A stretch of 64,000 nt of DNA, taken from positions 62,001 to 126,000 of the forward strand of contig PBYI01000051.1 in assembly GCA_002729525.1 (NCBI GenBank). The letters run 5' to 3'. The stretch comes from Nocardioides sp. (GTDB lineage Bacteria > Actinomycetota > Actinomycetes > Propionibacteriales > Nocardioidaceae). The translations under genes were made by a program, and so were the position numbers. The stretch's first letter is position 1, and each line of letters begins with the position of its first letter. The notes under the pieces were generated by a model. That model saw nothing but the letters and a program-made list of their open reading frames with translations. It had not been told where the DNA came from and searched no databases. Of the stretch, positions 16,086 to 23,407 are shown piece by piece.

Positions 16086-17057
16086 GTGGACGACCCCGCA
16101 CGCACCACCGGTCGTACGCCGACCGCGCTGCTCGCCACTTCCGCACTGGCCGGCCTGCTCGCCGGCCTGCTGCTCGTGCTCACCGCCTGCACGGGCGGGA
16201 GCGTCGCCGGACCCGATCTCGACGTCGACCCGTCGGCCGCCGACCTGCCCACCAGCAGGACGATCACGCTCGTCCCGATGCCGGAGGACCCGCCGCCGAG
16301 CGGCACGATGCTGGCCGACATGCGGCAGTCGTCGCTGGACGCGGCGCGCGGGGAGATCCAGGTCTGGGTCGACAACGACACCGAGGCCGACGAGACACCC
16401 ACGAGCATCCGGTACGTCGACCCGCGGCTGCGCCGTCCGCTGGTGGCCGGCCGGCTCCGGCTCCAGCGCGCGCAGACCCAGATCGGGTTCCCGATGACGC
16501 TGCCGGCGAGCCCGCGCTGCGACGTCGTCTCCCCCGCCGGCGTCGGACTGCTGACGGTCCGTACCGCGACGGGCGCGGTCTACCGCAGCGAGGTCGGCGA
16601 CGAGACCGACGTCGTGGGCCGGTACGTCGCCGCCCGCTGCGCCGAGCTCGCCCTGCGCCGCGTCGTCGACGTGGCGTGGGACCCGGTGGTCGCCGACCCG
16701 GCCGACGGCGAGGTCGTCGAGGGCGCCACCGGGCACCTGCGCCTCGTACTCACCCCGACCGGCCGGGCGGGCACGGTCGTCGTCGACTCGGTCGGCGGCT
16801 CGCACCTGCTCGGCTCGGCCACCGGCGAGCCGTGGTTGCCGGCACTCGAGGTGAACGGCACCGACGGTCCCAGCACGCTCGACCTGCCGCTGCGGCCGGC
16901 GCGTTGCGACGACCACGCGTTCATGGAGGGCGGCAACGCCACGGCGTTCCGGATCGGCTTCACCGTCGACGGCGAGCCCGGCCAGCTGCTGCTGCGCATG
17001 GACGCCGACGGCAACGCCGCGGCGATCTCGTTCGCCCGGGCGGCCTGCGGCTACTGA
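16086..17057 (+). CDS. putative lipoprotein (323 aa) of unknown function
   Basis: Exported lipoprotein: signal peptide with LLAGLLLVLTAC lipobox, Cys near residue 36. The 290-residue exterior part contains two similar beta-rich halves and four Cys (SPRCDVV, AARCAEL, PARCDDH and RAACGY) that probably form disulfides. Asp/Glu-rich throughout. No family recognised. GTG at 16086, preceded by GGGAGGTGGAGC. It follows the other lipoprotein and precedes the second small paralog, so the four genes 14986-17510 look like one unit. Confidence 0.8.
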   Translation: MDDPARTTGRTPTALLATSALAGLLAGLLLVLTACTGGSVAGPDLDVDPSAADLPTSRTITLVPMPEDPPPSGTMLADMRQSSLDAARGEIQVWVDNDTEADETPTSIRYVDPRLRRPLVAGRLRLQRAQTQIGFPMTLPASPRCDVVSPAGVGLLTVRTATGAVYRSEVGDETDVVGRYVAARCAELALRRVVDVAWDPVVADPADGEVVEGATGHLRLVLTPTGRAGTVVVDSVGGSHLLGSATGEPWLPALEVNGTDGPSTLDLPLRPARCDDHAFMEGGNATAFRIGFTVDGEPGQLLLRMDADGNAAAISFARAACGY

Positions 17058-17150
17058 GCCGCGAAATACCCCGCACCCCGTATCCCCGACCGCCCCGCCT
17101 CGTTGAAGGGGTACCGCGGCCCCCACCGCGGAGGGAGAGGGAGCACCACC

Positions 17151-17510
17151 ATGCACGAGATCAACCGCACCTGCGTCGACGTGACCGACGCCGACCGCGT
17201 ACGCCGCCCCGGCCGCCGGTCCGACGTCCTGCGCGCCTACCTCGACGCGCACCGTCTCGTGTGGGACATGCCGAGCCTGGCGGAGATCCACCCGGAGGTG
17301 CTCGCCCACCTCGAGGCGCGCTACGAGGTCGCCGACTCCGGTCCGGCCGACACCGGCATCCGCCACCTCGCCACCGGCCGCGTCGAGGTCTTCGCGACCA
17401 CCGATCTGCGCAGCGTCGTCGACTCGCTGCTCACCCGCGAGCTGCTCGCCGCCACCGCCCACGAGGGCAGCCACTACGTCTTCCGGCCGCTGACCTTCCA
17501 GGCCGTCTGA
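17151..17510 (+). CDS. small conserved protein, paralog of the gene at 14986
   Basis: 119 residues with the same core as the gene at 14986: RRSDVLRAYLDAHRLVWDMP followed by an IHPEVLAHLEARYEV segment. The middle has diverged and the end reads YVFRPLTFQAV. No Cys pair, signal or membrane helix stands out. ATG 17151 has a purine-rich GAGGGAGAGGGAG just upstream, like its paralog, so the duplication may have included the leader. Function unknown; possible regulator or partner of the enclosed lipoproteins (inference only). Confidence 0.8.
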   Translation: MHEINRTCVDVTDADRVRRPGRRSDVLRAYLDAHRLVWDMPSLAEIHPEVLAHLEARYEVADSGPADTGIRHLATGRVEVFATTDLRSVVDSLLTRELLAATAHEGSHYVFRPLTFQAV

Positions 17511-17534
17511 CCGGACGCACCACGCGCACCCGCG

Positions 17535-17555
17535 CCTGCCCGGCTCACGGGCAGG
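17535..17555. terminator. hairpin between convergent genes
   Basis: Perfect 8-bp stem (17535-17542 with 17548-17555), loop GCTCA, 25 nt after the + strand stop and overlapping the last codons of the leftward DUF1272 gene. It could stop transcription in both directions. No T-tract. Confidence 0.5.
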
Positions 17556-17781
17556 AGGCGCGCACCACCCGCCGCGTCGAGGCGGGGTCCACCGCGAGCC
17601 GGGCCGCCGGCCGCACCGGGCGGCGTACGAGCTCGCCGCCGCAGTTGAGGCAGGCGCCGCGCAGCAGGTCGCGGGCGCAGTCGGTGCACCACGTGCACTC
17701 GTAGGAGCAGATCAGGGCGTCGGGTGAGTCCGGCGGCAGGTCGCGGTCGCAGCACTCGCAGGACGGTCGCAGCTCGAGCAT
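17545..17781 (-). CDS. DUF1272 domain protein (Cys-rich, zinc-ribbon-like)
   Basis: 78-residue protein matching DUF1272 from memory: MLELRPSCECCDRDLPPDSP, then CSYECTWCTDCARDLL and CLNCGGELVRRPVRP. Eight or more Cys, in CxxC-type pairs, suggest two bound zinc ions. Members are small cytoplasmic proteins of unknown role, often beside transporters or acetyltransferases. Here the MFS gene runs divergently, starting about 125 nt away. Confidence 0.92.
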   Translation of the reverse strand: MLELRPSCECCDRDLPPDSPDALICSYECTWCTDCARDLLRGACLNCGGELVRRPVRPAARLAVDPASTRRVVRASCP

Positions 17782-17907
17782 GCGGCCAGCGTCGCCGAGT
17801 CGCGCCCTGCGCGGGAAGGACCAGGTCGGTCAGGTCCCGTCGAGATCCGGCCGCAGCGGGCCGATAACGATGCGACAGCGCAGGGTCCCAGGAGGCAGGA
17901 TCCGCAG

Positions 17908-19251
17908 GTGCTCGCCGTGCTCCGCCGTCAGGTCCATCCCCCGTCGCCGCTGGCGGGCCGGCTGGCCGGGCAGTCACTGCTCTTCGCGCTCGGCGAGGGC
18001 GCCTTCCTCACCGGCTCGGCGGTGTTCTTCACACAGATCGTCGGGCTGTCGGCAGCCCAGGTCGGCCTCGGCCTGACCATCGCCGGCATCGCGTCGTTCC
18101 TCGCCGCGCTGCCGATGGGGCGCGCGGTCGACCGGTTCGGCCCGCGCCGGATGTGGGCGGTCAGCGCGATCGGCCAGGCCGGGATGTTCTGTGTGTGGCC
18201 GTTCATCGACGGCTTCGCCGGGTACGTCGCGATGGCGGTGACGATGGAGGTCATCGGCTCCCTCGGCGGGGCCGCGCACGGCGCCTACACGATCGACGTG
18301 CTGCCGGCCGGCGAGCGGGTGGCCTCGCGGGCGTACATGTACTCCGCGCTCAACCTCGGGTTCACGCTCGGCTCGGTCGCCGGCGGTGTCGCCCTGGCGT
18401 TCCAGTCGAACGACGTGCTCCAGGCGCTGCCGTGGTTCACCGCGGCGGTGTTCGCGGTCAACGCCGTCGCGATCACCCGGCTGCCCAAGGCGTCGCACGA
18501 CGAGCGGACGCCCGAGGAACGCGCCGCGAAGGTGCCGGGACCGGGCCCGCTGCGCAACGTCGGCTGGCTGGTGACGACGTTCCTGGTGGGCGTCTTCTGG
18601 ACCAATCAGGTGCTGCTGCACCTGGTCATCCCGCTGTGGCTGGTCGAGGAGACCGACGCCCCGCACGTGCTGCTGGCGTTCCTGTTCGGCACCAACACCG
18701 TGATGTGCATCTTCCTGCCGATGGCGGCGGCCCGCGGCATCAAGGACCTGTCGACGGCGCTGCGCGCGGTGCGGGTGTCGACGGTGTTCTTCGTCGTGTC
18801 CTGCATCATCACGCTGGTCACCCACGACACGGTCGGCTGGGTGACGATCGCGCTGGTCTGGGTCGGCCACGTGACGGTGACCGGCGCCGAGCTCTACCTG
18901 TCGGCGGCGAGCTGGACGTTCGAGGCCGAGCTGATGGACCCGCGCCGCCGGGGTGCCTACCAGGGCGCCGCGGAGTTCTCGAGCACGCTCGGCAAGGTGT
19001 GGGCGCCCGCGCTCTACACGTTCCTGGCGCTCAGCTGGGGCGCGGGCGGCTGGCTGGTGATCGCCGGCATCGTGGTCGTCGCGACCATCGCTGTGCACCC
19101 GGCGGTCGGGGTGGCCCGTCGCTGGCTGGAGCAGCAGGTGCCGGCCGACGTGCTCGCCGATGCGCGGGCGTCGGCCCCGGCGGCCGAGGAGGTCGTCGAG
19201 GCCGGGCCGCCGGCGGCGCTGGTGGGCGACGACCCGTCGACGCTGACCTGA
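17908..19251 (+). CDS. MFS transporter
   Basis: Twelve-helix major facilitator protein of 447 residues. The loop 2-3 signature appears as GRAVDRFGPRRMW (about residues 71-83). Helices fill the chain up to about residue 405, and a soluble acidic tail of ~40 residues follows. Closest in feel to sugar or drug efflux permeases (inference). GTG start at 17908 with GGAGG 12 nt upstream; GTG 17917 also possible. It ends 24 nt from the convergent DsrE-family gene. Confidence 0.87.
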   Translation: MLAVLRRQVHPPSPLAGRLAGQSLLFALGEGAFLTGSAVFFTQIVGLSAAQVGLGLTIAGIASFLAALPMGRAVDRFGPRRMWAVSAIGQAGMFCVWPFIDGFAGYVAMAVTMEVIGSLGGAAHGAYTIDVLPAGERVASRAYMYSALNLGFTLGSVAGGVALAFQSNDVLQALPWFTAAVFAVNAVAITRLPKASHDERTPEERAAKVPGPGPLRNVGWLVTTFLVGVFWTNQVLLHLVIPLWLVEETDAPHVLLAFLFGTNTVMCIFLPMAAARGIKDLSTALRAVRVSTVFFVVSCIITLVTHDTVGWVTIALVWVGHVTVTGAELYLSAASWTFEAELMDPRRRGAYQGAAEFSSTLGKVWAPALYTFLALSWGAGGWLVIAGIVVVATIAVHPAVGVARRWLEQQVPADVLADARASAPAAEEVVEAGPPAALVGDDPSTLT

Positions 19252-19275
19252 GCGACCTTCCCGGCGTACGGCTGC

Positions 19276-19950
19276 TCAGACGAAGACGATCTGCGCCCCC
19301 TCGGCGATCTCGATGAAGTCGGAGGCGGAGATGACGCCCTCGACGCCCGGGTGCAGGTCGGCCTCGATCACCTTCATCATGTCGAAGGTCAGCCGGCAGG
19401 CGTACATGTGCGCGCCAGCGGCCTGGAGCAGGTCGAGGAAGTCCGGGACGTCGGGGATGTCGAGGTCGTCCATCTGCTTCTTCATCATCTTCGTCGCCAC
19501 GCTGGTCATGCCGGGCAGGCCGCCCTTGCCCTGAGGCAGCGACTTGTGCTCCCAGCCGGGGCGCAGCTTGGCCAGCTCGGGCATGTGCATCGCGGTGTTG
19601 CCGAGCATCGTGAACTTGAGGTCCTTCATCGTCTTCTTGTTGACGATGTCGAGGCCCCAGAACGTGAAGAAGATGTGCACCTCGACGCCCTCGCTGAGCG
19701 CGGCGTTGCCCATGATCAGAGCCGGGTACGCCATGTCGAGGTTGCCCTTGGAGCAGATGAACGCCATCTTCCGCGGTCCGGCGTACGCCGCCTGCCCGGC
19801 GCCGGCGGGGTCGGTGCCGGGGGTGCCGGTCGGGGCGCCGGACACGGCGCCGGACGCTACGGGCCGGTCGCCGAAGTCCGGCATCACGAAGCCCTCCGGC
19901 GGGCTGGTGCGGGTGACCGGGGTCGGGCTCGGGGTCAGGGTGGTGGTCAT
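19276..19950 (-). CDS. DsrE/DsrF-like (DrsE2 family) sulfur-relay protein
   Basis: 224 residues; the first ~60 are Pro/Thr/Gly-rich and probably disordered, the rest is a DsrE/peroxiredoxin-like fold of the DsrE2 type. Visible landmarks: KMAFICSKGNLDMAYPALIMGNAA (split here as KMAFICSKGNLD and AYPALIMGNAA), VHIFFTFWGLDIV and the late HMYACRLTFDMM with a conserved Cys. A Met/Lys-rich segment (TKMMKKQMDD) lies between. Relatives bind or transfer sulfane sulfur. Last gene of a three-gene set with DsrC/TusE and SQR-like proteins. Start ATG 19950, with GAGAGGAGA upstream. Confidence 0.87.
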   Translation of the reverse strand: MTTTLTPSPTPVTRTSPPEGFVMPDFGDRPVASGAVSGAPTGTPGTDPAGAGQAAYAGPRKMAFICSKGNLDMAYPALIMGNAALSEGVEVHIFFTFWGLDIVNKKTMKDLKFTMLGNTAMHMPELAKLRPGWEHKSLPQGKGGLPGMTSVATKMMKKQMDDLDIPDVPDFLDLLQAAGAHMYACRLTFDMMKVIEADLHPGVEGVISASDFIEIAEGAQIVFV

Positions 19951-19974
19951 GGCGGGTCTCCTCTCCGGTCGCGC

Positions 19975-20289
19975 TCAGACGCAGCCGACGGGCTTGGGCA
20001 GTCCGGCCAGCCAGGCCATCTTCTTGGCGGGCTTGCCGGGGGAGAGGCGGTAGAGGTCGCGGACCTCGAAGCCGCCGACGGTCTGCATGCGGCGCAGGGT
20101 CGGGGTGTTGCGGTCCTCGCCGGCGTCGGCGCGCATGAAGCGCAGCGGGGCGAGGTGCTCCTCGTCGAGCTCGACGCCGATGAGGGGGGCCAGCTCGTGG
20201 GCGAGGTCCTCGCTCCACTGCGACCGGACGGTGAAGAAGCCCTCGCCGTCGACCTCGAAGGTGTGGCCGTTGATGGTGTTGGTGGGCAC
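19975..20289 (-). CDS. TusE/DsrC family sulfur-carrier protein
   Basis: 104-residue persulfide carrier homolog. The family ends in a flexible arm with an invariant penultimate Cys; here the end is AGLPKPVGCV, an exact family-type terminus. The second Cys of canonical DsrC (about 11 residues earlier) is missing: the segment reads LSPGKPAKK. By that criterion it is TusE-like rather than sulfate-reducer DsrC. GTG 20289 was chosen because AGGAGG lies 5-6 nt upstream. It sits between the SQR-like and DsrE-like genes, so it likely passes sulfur between them. Confidence 0.9.
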   Translation of the reverse strand: MPTNTINGHTFEVDGEGFFTVRSQWSEDLAHELAPLIGVELDEEHLAPLRFMRADAGEDRNTPTLRRMQTVGGFEVRDLYRLSPGKPAKKMAWLAGLPKPVGCV

Positions 20290-20325
20290 GGTGGCCTCCT
20301 CTGGCGACCGGGTGGACAAGGGGTG

Positions 20326-21567
20326 TCAGGCGTCGACGGGGACCGGCTTCTTGCCGGCCATCGACATGTTCCCGGGGACCGGGAGCTTGTGGCCGGGCAG
20401 CAGCATCCGCCAGTAGATCTGCTCGAACGCGAGCTTGCCGAGGTGGTTGCGGCGGGTGTTGTGCAGCAGCGACATCGGTCCGACGCCGGGCAGCGGGAAC
20501 GTGCCCGGCAGCGGCTGGGTCTCGTAGTTGAAGTCGAGCAGCAGCGCCTTGCCGCGGCCGGTCTCCAGGAAGCAGTTGGCGTGGCCGTCGAAGGAGTTCG
20601 GCAGCGGCTCCCCCGCCACGGCGGCGAGGAAGTTGTCGACGAACTGCTCGGTGGCGAAGTGGGCGACCGAGCCGGCCTTGGAGGTCGGGATGTCGCTGGC
20701 GTCGCCGAGGACGAAGATCCGCTCGTGCTCCAGCGAGCGCAGGGTGTGCTTGTCGACGGGGATGAAGCCCATGTCGTTGCCGAGGCCGGAGTCGATGACG
20801 AACTGCGCGCCGGTGTGCGGCGGCACGGTCACCAGCAGGTCGAACGGCAGCGCGCGGCCGTCGTAGGAGTTGAGCGTGCGGGCCTCGTCGTCGACCCGTT
20901 CGACGGCGAAGTCGGCGGCGAGCCGGATGCTGCGGTCCTCGAGCAAGTCGCCGAAGGTCTGCACGGCGACGGGCTTGGTGAAGGCACCGTCGAGCGGCGT
21001 CACGTAGGTGATGTCGACCTGGTGCCGGATGCCCTGCTTGCGGAAGTGGTCCTCGACGAGGAACGCGAACTCCAGCGGCGCGACGGGGCACTTGATCGGC
21101 ATCTCGGCGACGTGCACCAGGATCCGGCCGCGCTCGAAGGTCTCGAGCCGGTCGTGCAGCGCCGTCGCGCCCTCGAGGGAGTAGAACTCGTGGACGCTGT
21201 CGCGCCACAACGCGCCGTCGGCGACGCCGGGCACCAGGTCGGGCCGCGGGTGCGCGCCGCTGGCGACGACCAGCCAGTCGTAGCCGAGCACGGTGCCGTC
21301 ACCGAGGGTGACCTTCTGGCCGTCGGCGTCGACGTGGTCGATGTCGGCCAGCAGCAGCTCGACGCCGGCCGGGAGGAAGGAGCGACGGCTCTTCACGACC
21401 CGCTCGGGGTCCATCCAGAACGGGATGAACAGGTAGCCGGGCTGGTAGTGGTGGTCGTCGTCGCGGTCGACGACCGTGATCTCCCACGCGTCGTCGAGCG
21501 AGTCGCGGAGCAGGTTGGCGGCCATGGTCCCGGCCGTCCCCGCCCCCAGGATCAGGAGCTTGGGCAT
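20326..21567 (-). CDS. sulfide:quinone oxidoreductase-like FAD-dependent protein
   Basis: 413-residue FAD/NAD(P)-type disulfide-reductase-fold protein. The dinucleotide site is LLILGAGTAGT (residues 4-14), the second FAD motif IFVLGDASDIPTSKAGS lies near residue 300, and the redox Cys region KCPVAPLEF is near residue 160. These match SQR-like proteins that oxidise sulfide to sulfane sulfur and pass electrons to the membrane quinone. Fewer Cys than classical SQR are visible, one in KCP and one in ANCFLE. First gene of the sulfur operon; ATG 21567. Confidence 0.88.
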   Translation of the reverse strand: MPKLLILGAGTAGTMAANLLRDSLDDAWEITVVDRDDDHHYQPGYLFIPFWMDPERVVKSRRSFLPAGVELLLADIDHVDADGQKVTLGDGTVLGYDWLVVASGAHPRPDLVPGVADGALWRDSVHEFYSLEGATALHDRLETFERGRILVHVAEMPIKCPVAPLEFAFLVEDHFRKQGIRHQVDITYVTPLDGAFTKPVAVQTFGDLLEDRSIRLAADFAVERVDDEARTLNSYDGRALPFDLLVTVPPHTGAQFVIDSGLGNDMGFIPVDKHTLRSLEHERIFVLGDASDIPTSKAGSVAHFATEQFVDNFLAAVAGEPLPNSFDGHANCFLETGRGKALLLDFNYETQPLPGTFPLPGVGPMSLLHNTRRNHLGKLAFEQIYWRMLLPGHKLPVPGNMSMAGKKPVPVDA

Positions 21568-21678
21568 GCCTTGAAACTAGGTCGCCAACCGGCCTGTTGG
21601 AGAGGGCCATCCGGCCCCTCTCAGGGGTGGGGTCGAGCACATCCCCCGCGTGGGTTCCTGCGCGCGCGGGGAGGGCGG

Positions 21679-22767
21679 TCAGGACCAGGCGGCGAGCGCG
21701 TCCCCACCCGCCACGACGTACGGCGCGGTCGGTACGCGGTGGGTGCTGCGGGAGAACCGCGGAGCGGGTGCGGCCTGCACGTGCCCGTCGACCTCGACGT
21801 ACGCCGCCCGCGCGACGGCGTGCGGGTGGTGCGGCGCCTCGCGGTGGTCGAGGACGGGGGTGACGCAGGCGTCGACGCCGTCGAGCGCGGCGGCCCACTC
21901 GTCGCGGGTGCGGGTGGCGAACCGGCCAGCGACGAGTGCCTTCTGCCGCGGCCAGTCGGCGGCGTCCCAGCGGTCGCCGAGGTCGGCCGGGTCGAGGTCG
22001 AGGGCGGTGAGCAGCGCCTGCCAGAACGGGTCCTCGAGCGCACCGACGGCGACGTACCTCCCGTCGGCGCAGACGTACGTCGCGTAGCAGGGCGCGCTGC
22101 CGTTGAGCAGGTCGGTCGCCCGCTCACCGCTGCTGCGCCCGGCGGCGAGCCACGACCACTGGAGCTGGCCGAGCAGGTTGGCGCCGTCGACCATGGCGGC
22201 GTCGACGACCTGGCCCTCGCCGGAGGTGCCGCGCTCCAGCAGCGCGGCGAGCACCCCGGCGACGAGCAGCATCGAGCCGCCGCCGAAGTCGGCGACCAGG
22301 CTGAGCGGCGGGACCGGCGGACCGTCGGCCGGGCCCATCAGGGCGAGGAGTCCGGTGGTGGCGAGGTAGTTGAGGTCGTGCCCGGCCGCGCGGGCGAGCG
22401 GGCCGTCCTGGCCCCAGCCGGTCATCCGGGCGTAGACGAGGCGCGGGTTGCGGGCCAGGCAGCGGTCGGGCCCGAGGCCGAGGCGTTCGGTGGTGCCCGG
22501 GCGGTAGCCCTCGACGAGCACGTCGGCGCGGTCGACGAGTTCGCGCACCAGGGCGAGGTCGTCGGGGTCCTTGAGGTCGGCCTCGACGCCCCGGCGGCCC
22601 CGCCACAGGGCGGCGTCGGCGTCGGCAACCCCGTCGGCGGCGGCCCGGGTGGCGCGGCGTACCTGCACGACGTCGGCGCCGAGGTCGGCCAGCACCATGC
22701 AGGCGTGCGGGCCCGGCCCGAGACCGGCGAGCTCGACGACCCGGACGCCGGCGAGCGGTGCGGTCAC
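21679..22767 (-). CDS. CaiB/BaiF family CoA-transferase, alpha-methylacyl-CoA racemase-like
   Basis: 362-residue family III CoA-transferase fold. The N-terminus GVRVVELAGLGPGPHACMVL and the catalytic region RAAGHDLNYLATTGLL (His-Asp of the racemase pair) favour alpha-methylacyl-CoA racemase over transferase. Further signatures: VEGYRPGTTERLGLG and GQVVDAAMVDG. GTG start 22767 overlaps the TetR stop as GTGA (22764-22767). Part of a leftward catabolic operon with TetR, acyl-CoA synthetase and nitroreductase; would act on branched or steroid-type acyl-CoAs (inference). Confidence 0.9.
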   Translation of the reverse strand: MTAPLAGVRVVELAGLGPGPHACMVLADLGADVVQVRRATRAAADGVADADAALWRGRRGVEADLKDPDDLALVRELVDRADVLVEGYRPGTTERLGLGPDRCLARNPRLVYARMTGWGQDGPLARAAGHDLNYLATTGLLALMGPADGPPVPPLSLVADFGGGSMLLVAGVLAALLERGTSGEGQVVDAAMVDGANLLGQLQWSWLAAGRSSGERATDLLNGSAPCYATYVCADGRYVAVGALEDPFWQALLTALDLDPADLGDRWDAADWPRQKALVAGRFATRTRDEWAAALDGVDACVTPVLDHREAPHHPHAVARAAYVEVDGHVQAAPAPRFSRSTHRVPTAPYVVAGGDALAAWS

Positions 22768-23405
22768 GAGCCGGTCCCGCCGCCCCGGGTGCGACCGCGC
22801 CCGAGCACGCCGTCGACGGCGTAGGTGACGTAGGCGTCGGCCAGCGCCGCCAGGTCGTGGTCGTCGCGCAGCCACCAGACGATGCCGTTGAGCATGTCGA
22901 GCACGGCGATGGCGGCGCGGGTCGGGTCCTCGACGTCGAACGTGCCCGCCCGGACGCCGGCGGCGATGACGTCGCGCACGCGGCGCTGGTAGTAGCGCCG
23001 GTAGTCGACGACCTGCGCGCGGTGCTCGTCGGTCAGCGCGGAGAGCTCGCGCAGGCTGACGAGGTGCTCGACGCGGTGCTCGGCGAGGCTGAGCACGTGG
23101 GCGCGCACGAGCGCAGCGAGCCGCTGGTCGGGCGTGCCCTCGGTGTCGAGGACGGGCAGGTGCCGCTCGTCCCAGTCACGCGTCATCCGCAGCGCGATCG
23201 CGTGGAGGATCTCCTCCTTCGACGCGAAGTGGTTGTAGAGGCTGGCGCCCTTGATGCCGACGGCCTCGGCGATCTCGCGCATGCCGACGGCGTGGTACCC
23301 CTGCTCGGCGAAGCAGGCGGCGGCCGCGACGACGATCGTCTGCCGGCGCTGCAGCGTGGCCGGGCGGGCCGGCGCGGGCGCGGGGTCGGGGGCGGACTCC
23401 GGCAG
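22764..23405 (-). CDS. TetR family transcriptional regulator with no canonical start codon
   Basis: About 213 residues. The N-terminal HTH is intact: TIVVAAAACFAEQGYHAVGM, then REIAEAVGIKGASLYNHFASKEEIL, followed by an alpha-helical ligand domain. Between the preceding ligase stop (23408-23410) and the HTH no ATG, GTG or TTG exists in frame; the first ATG (in VGMREI) would delete half of the HTH. GAAGGAG at 23416-23422 lies 10 nt before a CTG at 23405, used here as the start. Upstream in-frame codons through the ligase overlap also lack a nearby start. Likely controls the surrounding catabolic genes through the two 16-bp operators at 25718 and 25805. Confidence 0.85.
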   Translation of the reverse strand: MPESAPDPAPAPARPATLQRRQTIVVAAAACFAEQGYHAVGMREIAEAVGIKGASLYNHFASKEEILHAIALRMTRDWDERHLPVLDTEGTPDQRLAALVRAHVLSLAEHRVEHLVSLRELSALTDEHRAQVVDYRRYYQRRVRDVIAAGVRAGTFDVEDPTRAAIAVLDMLNGIVWWLRDDHDLAALADAYVTYAVDGVLGRGRTRGGGTGS

Positions 23406-23407
23406 GA

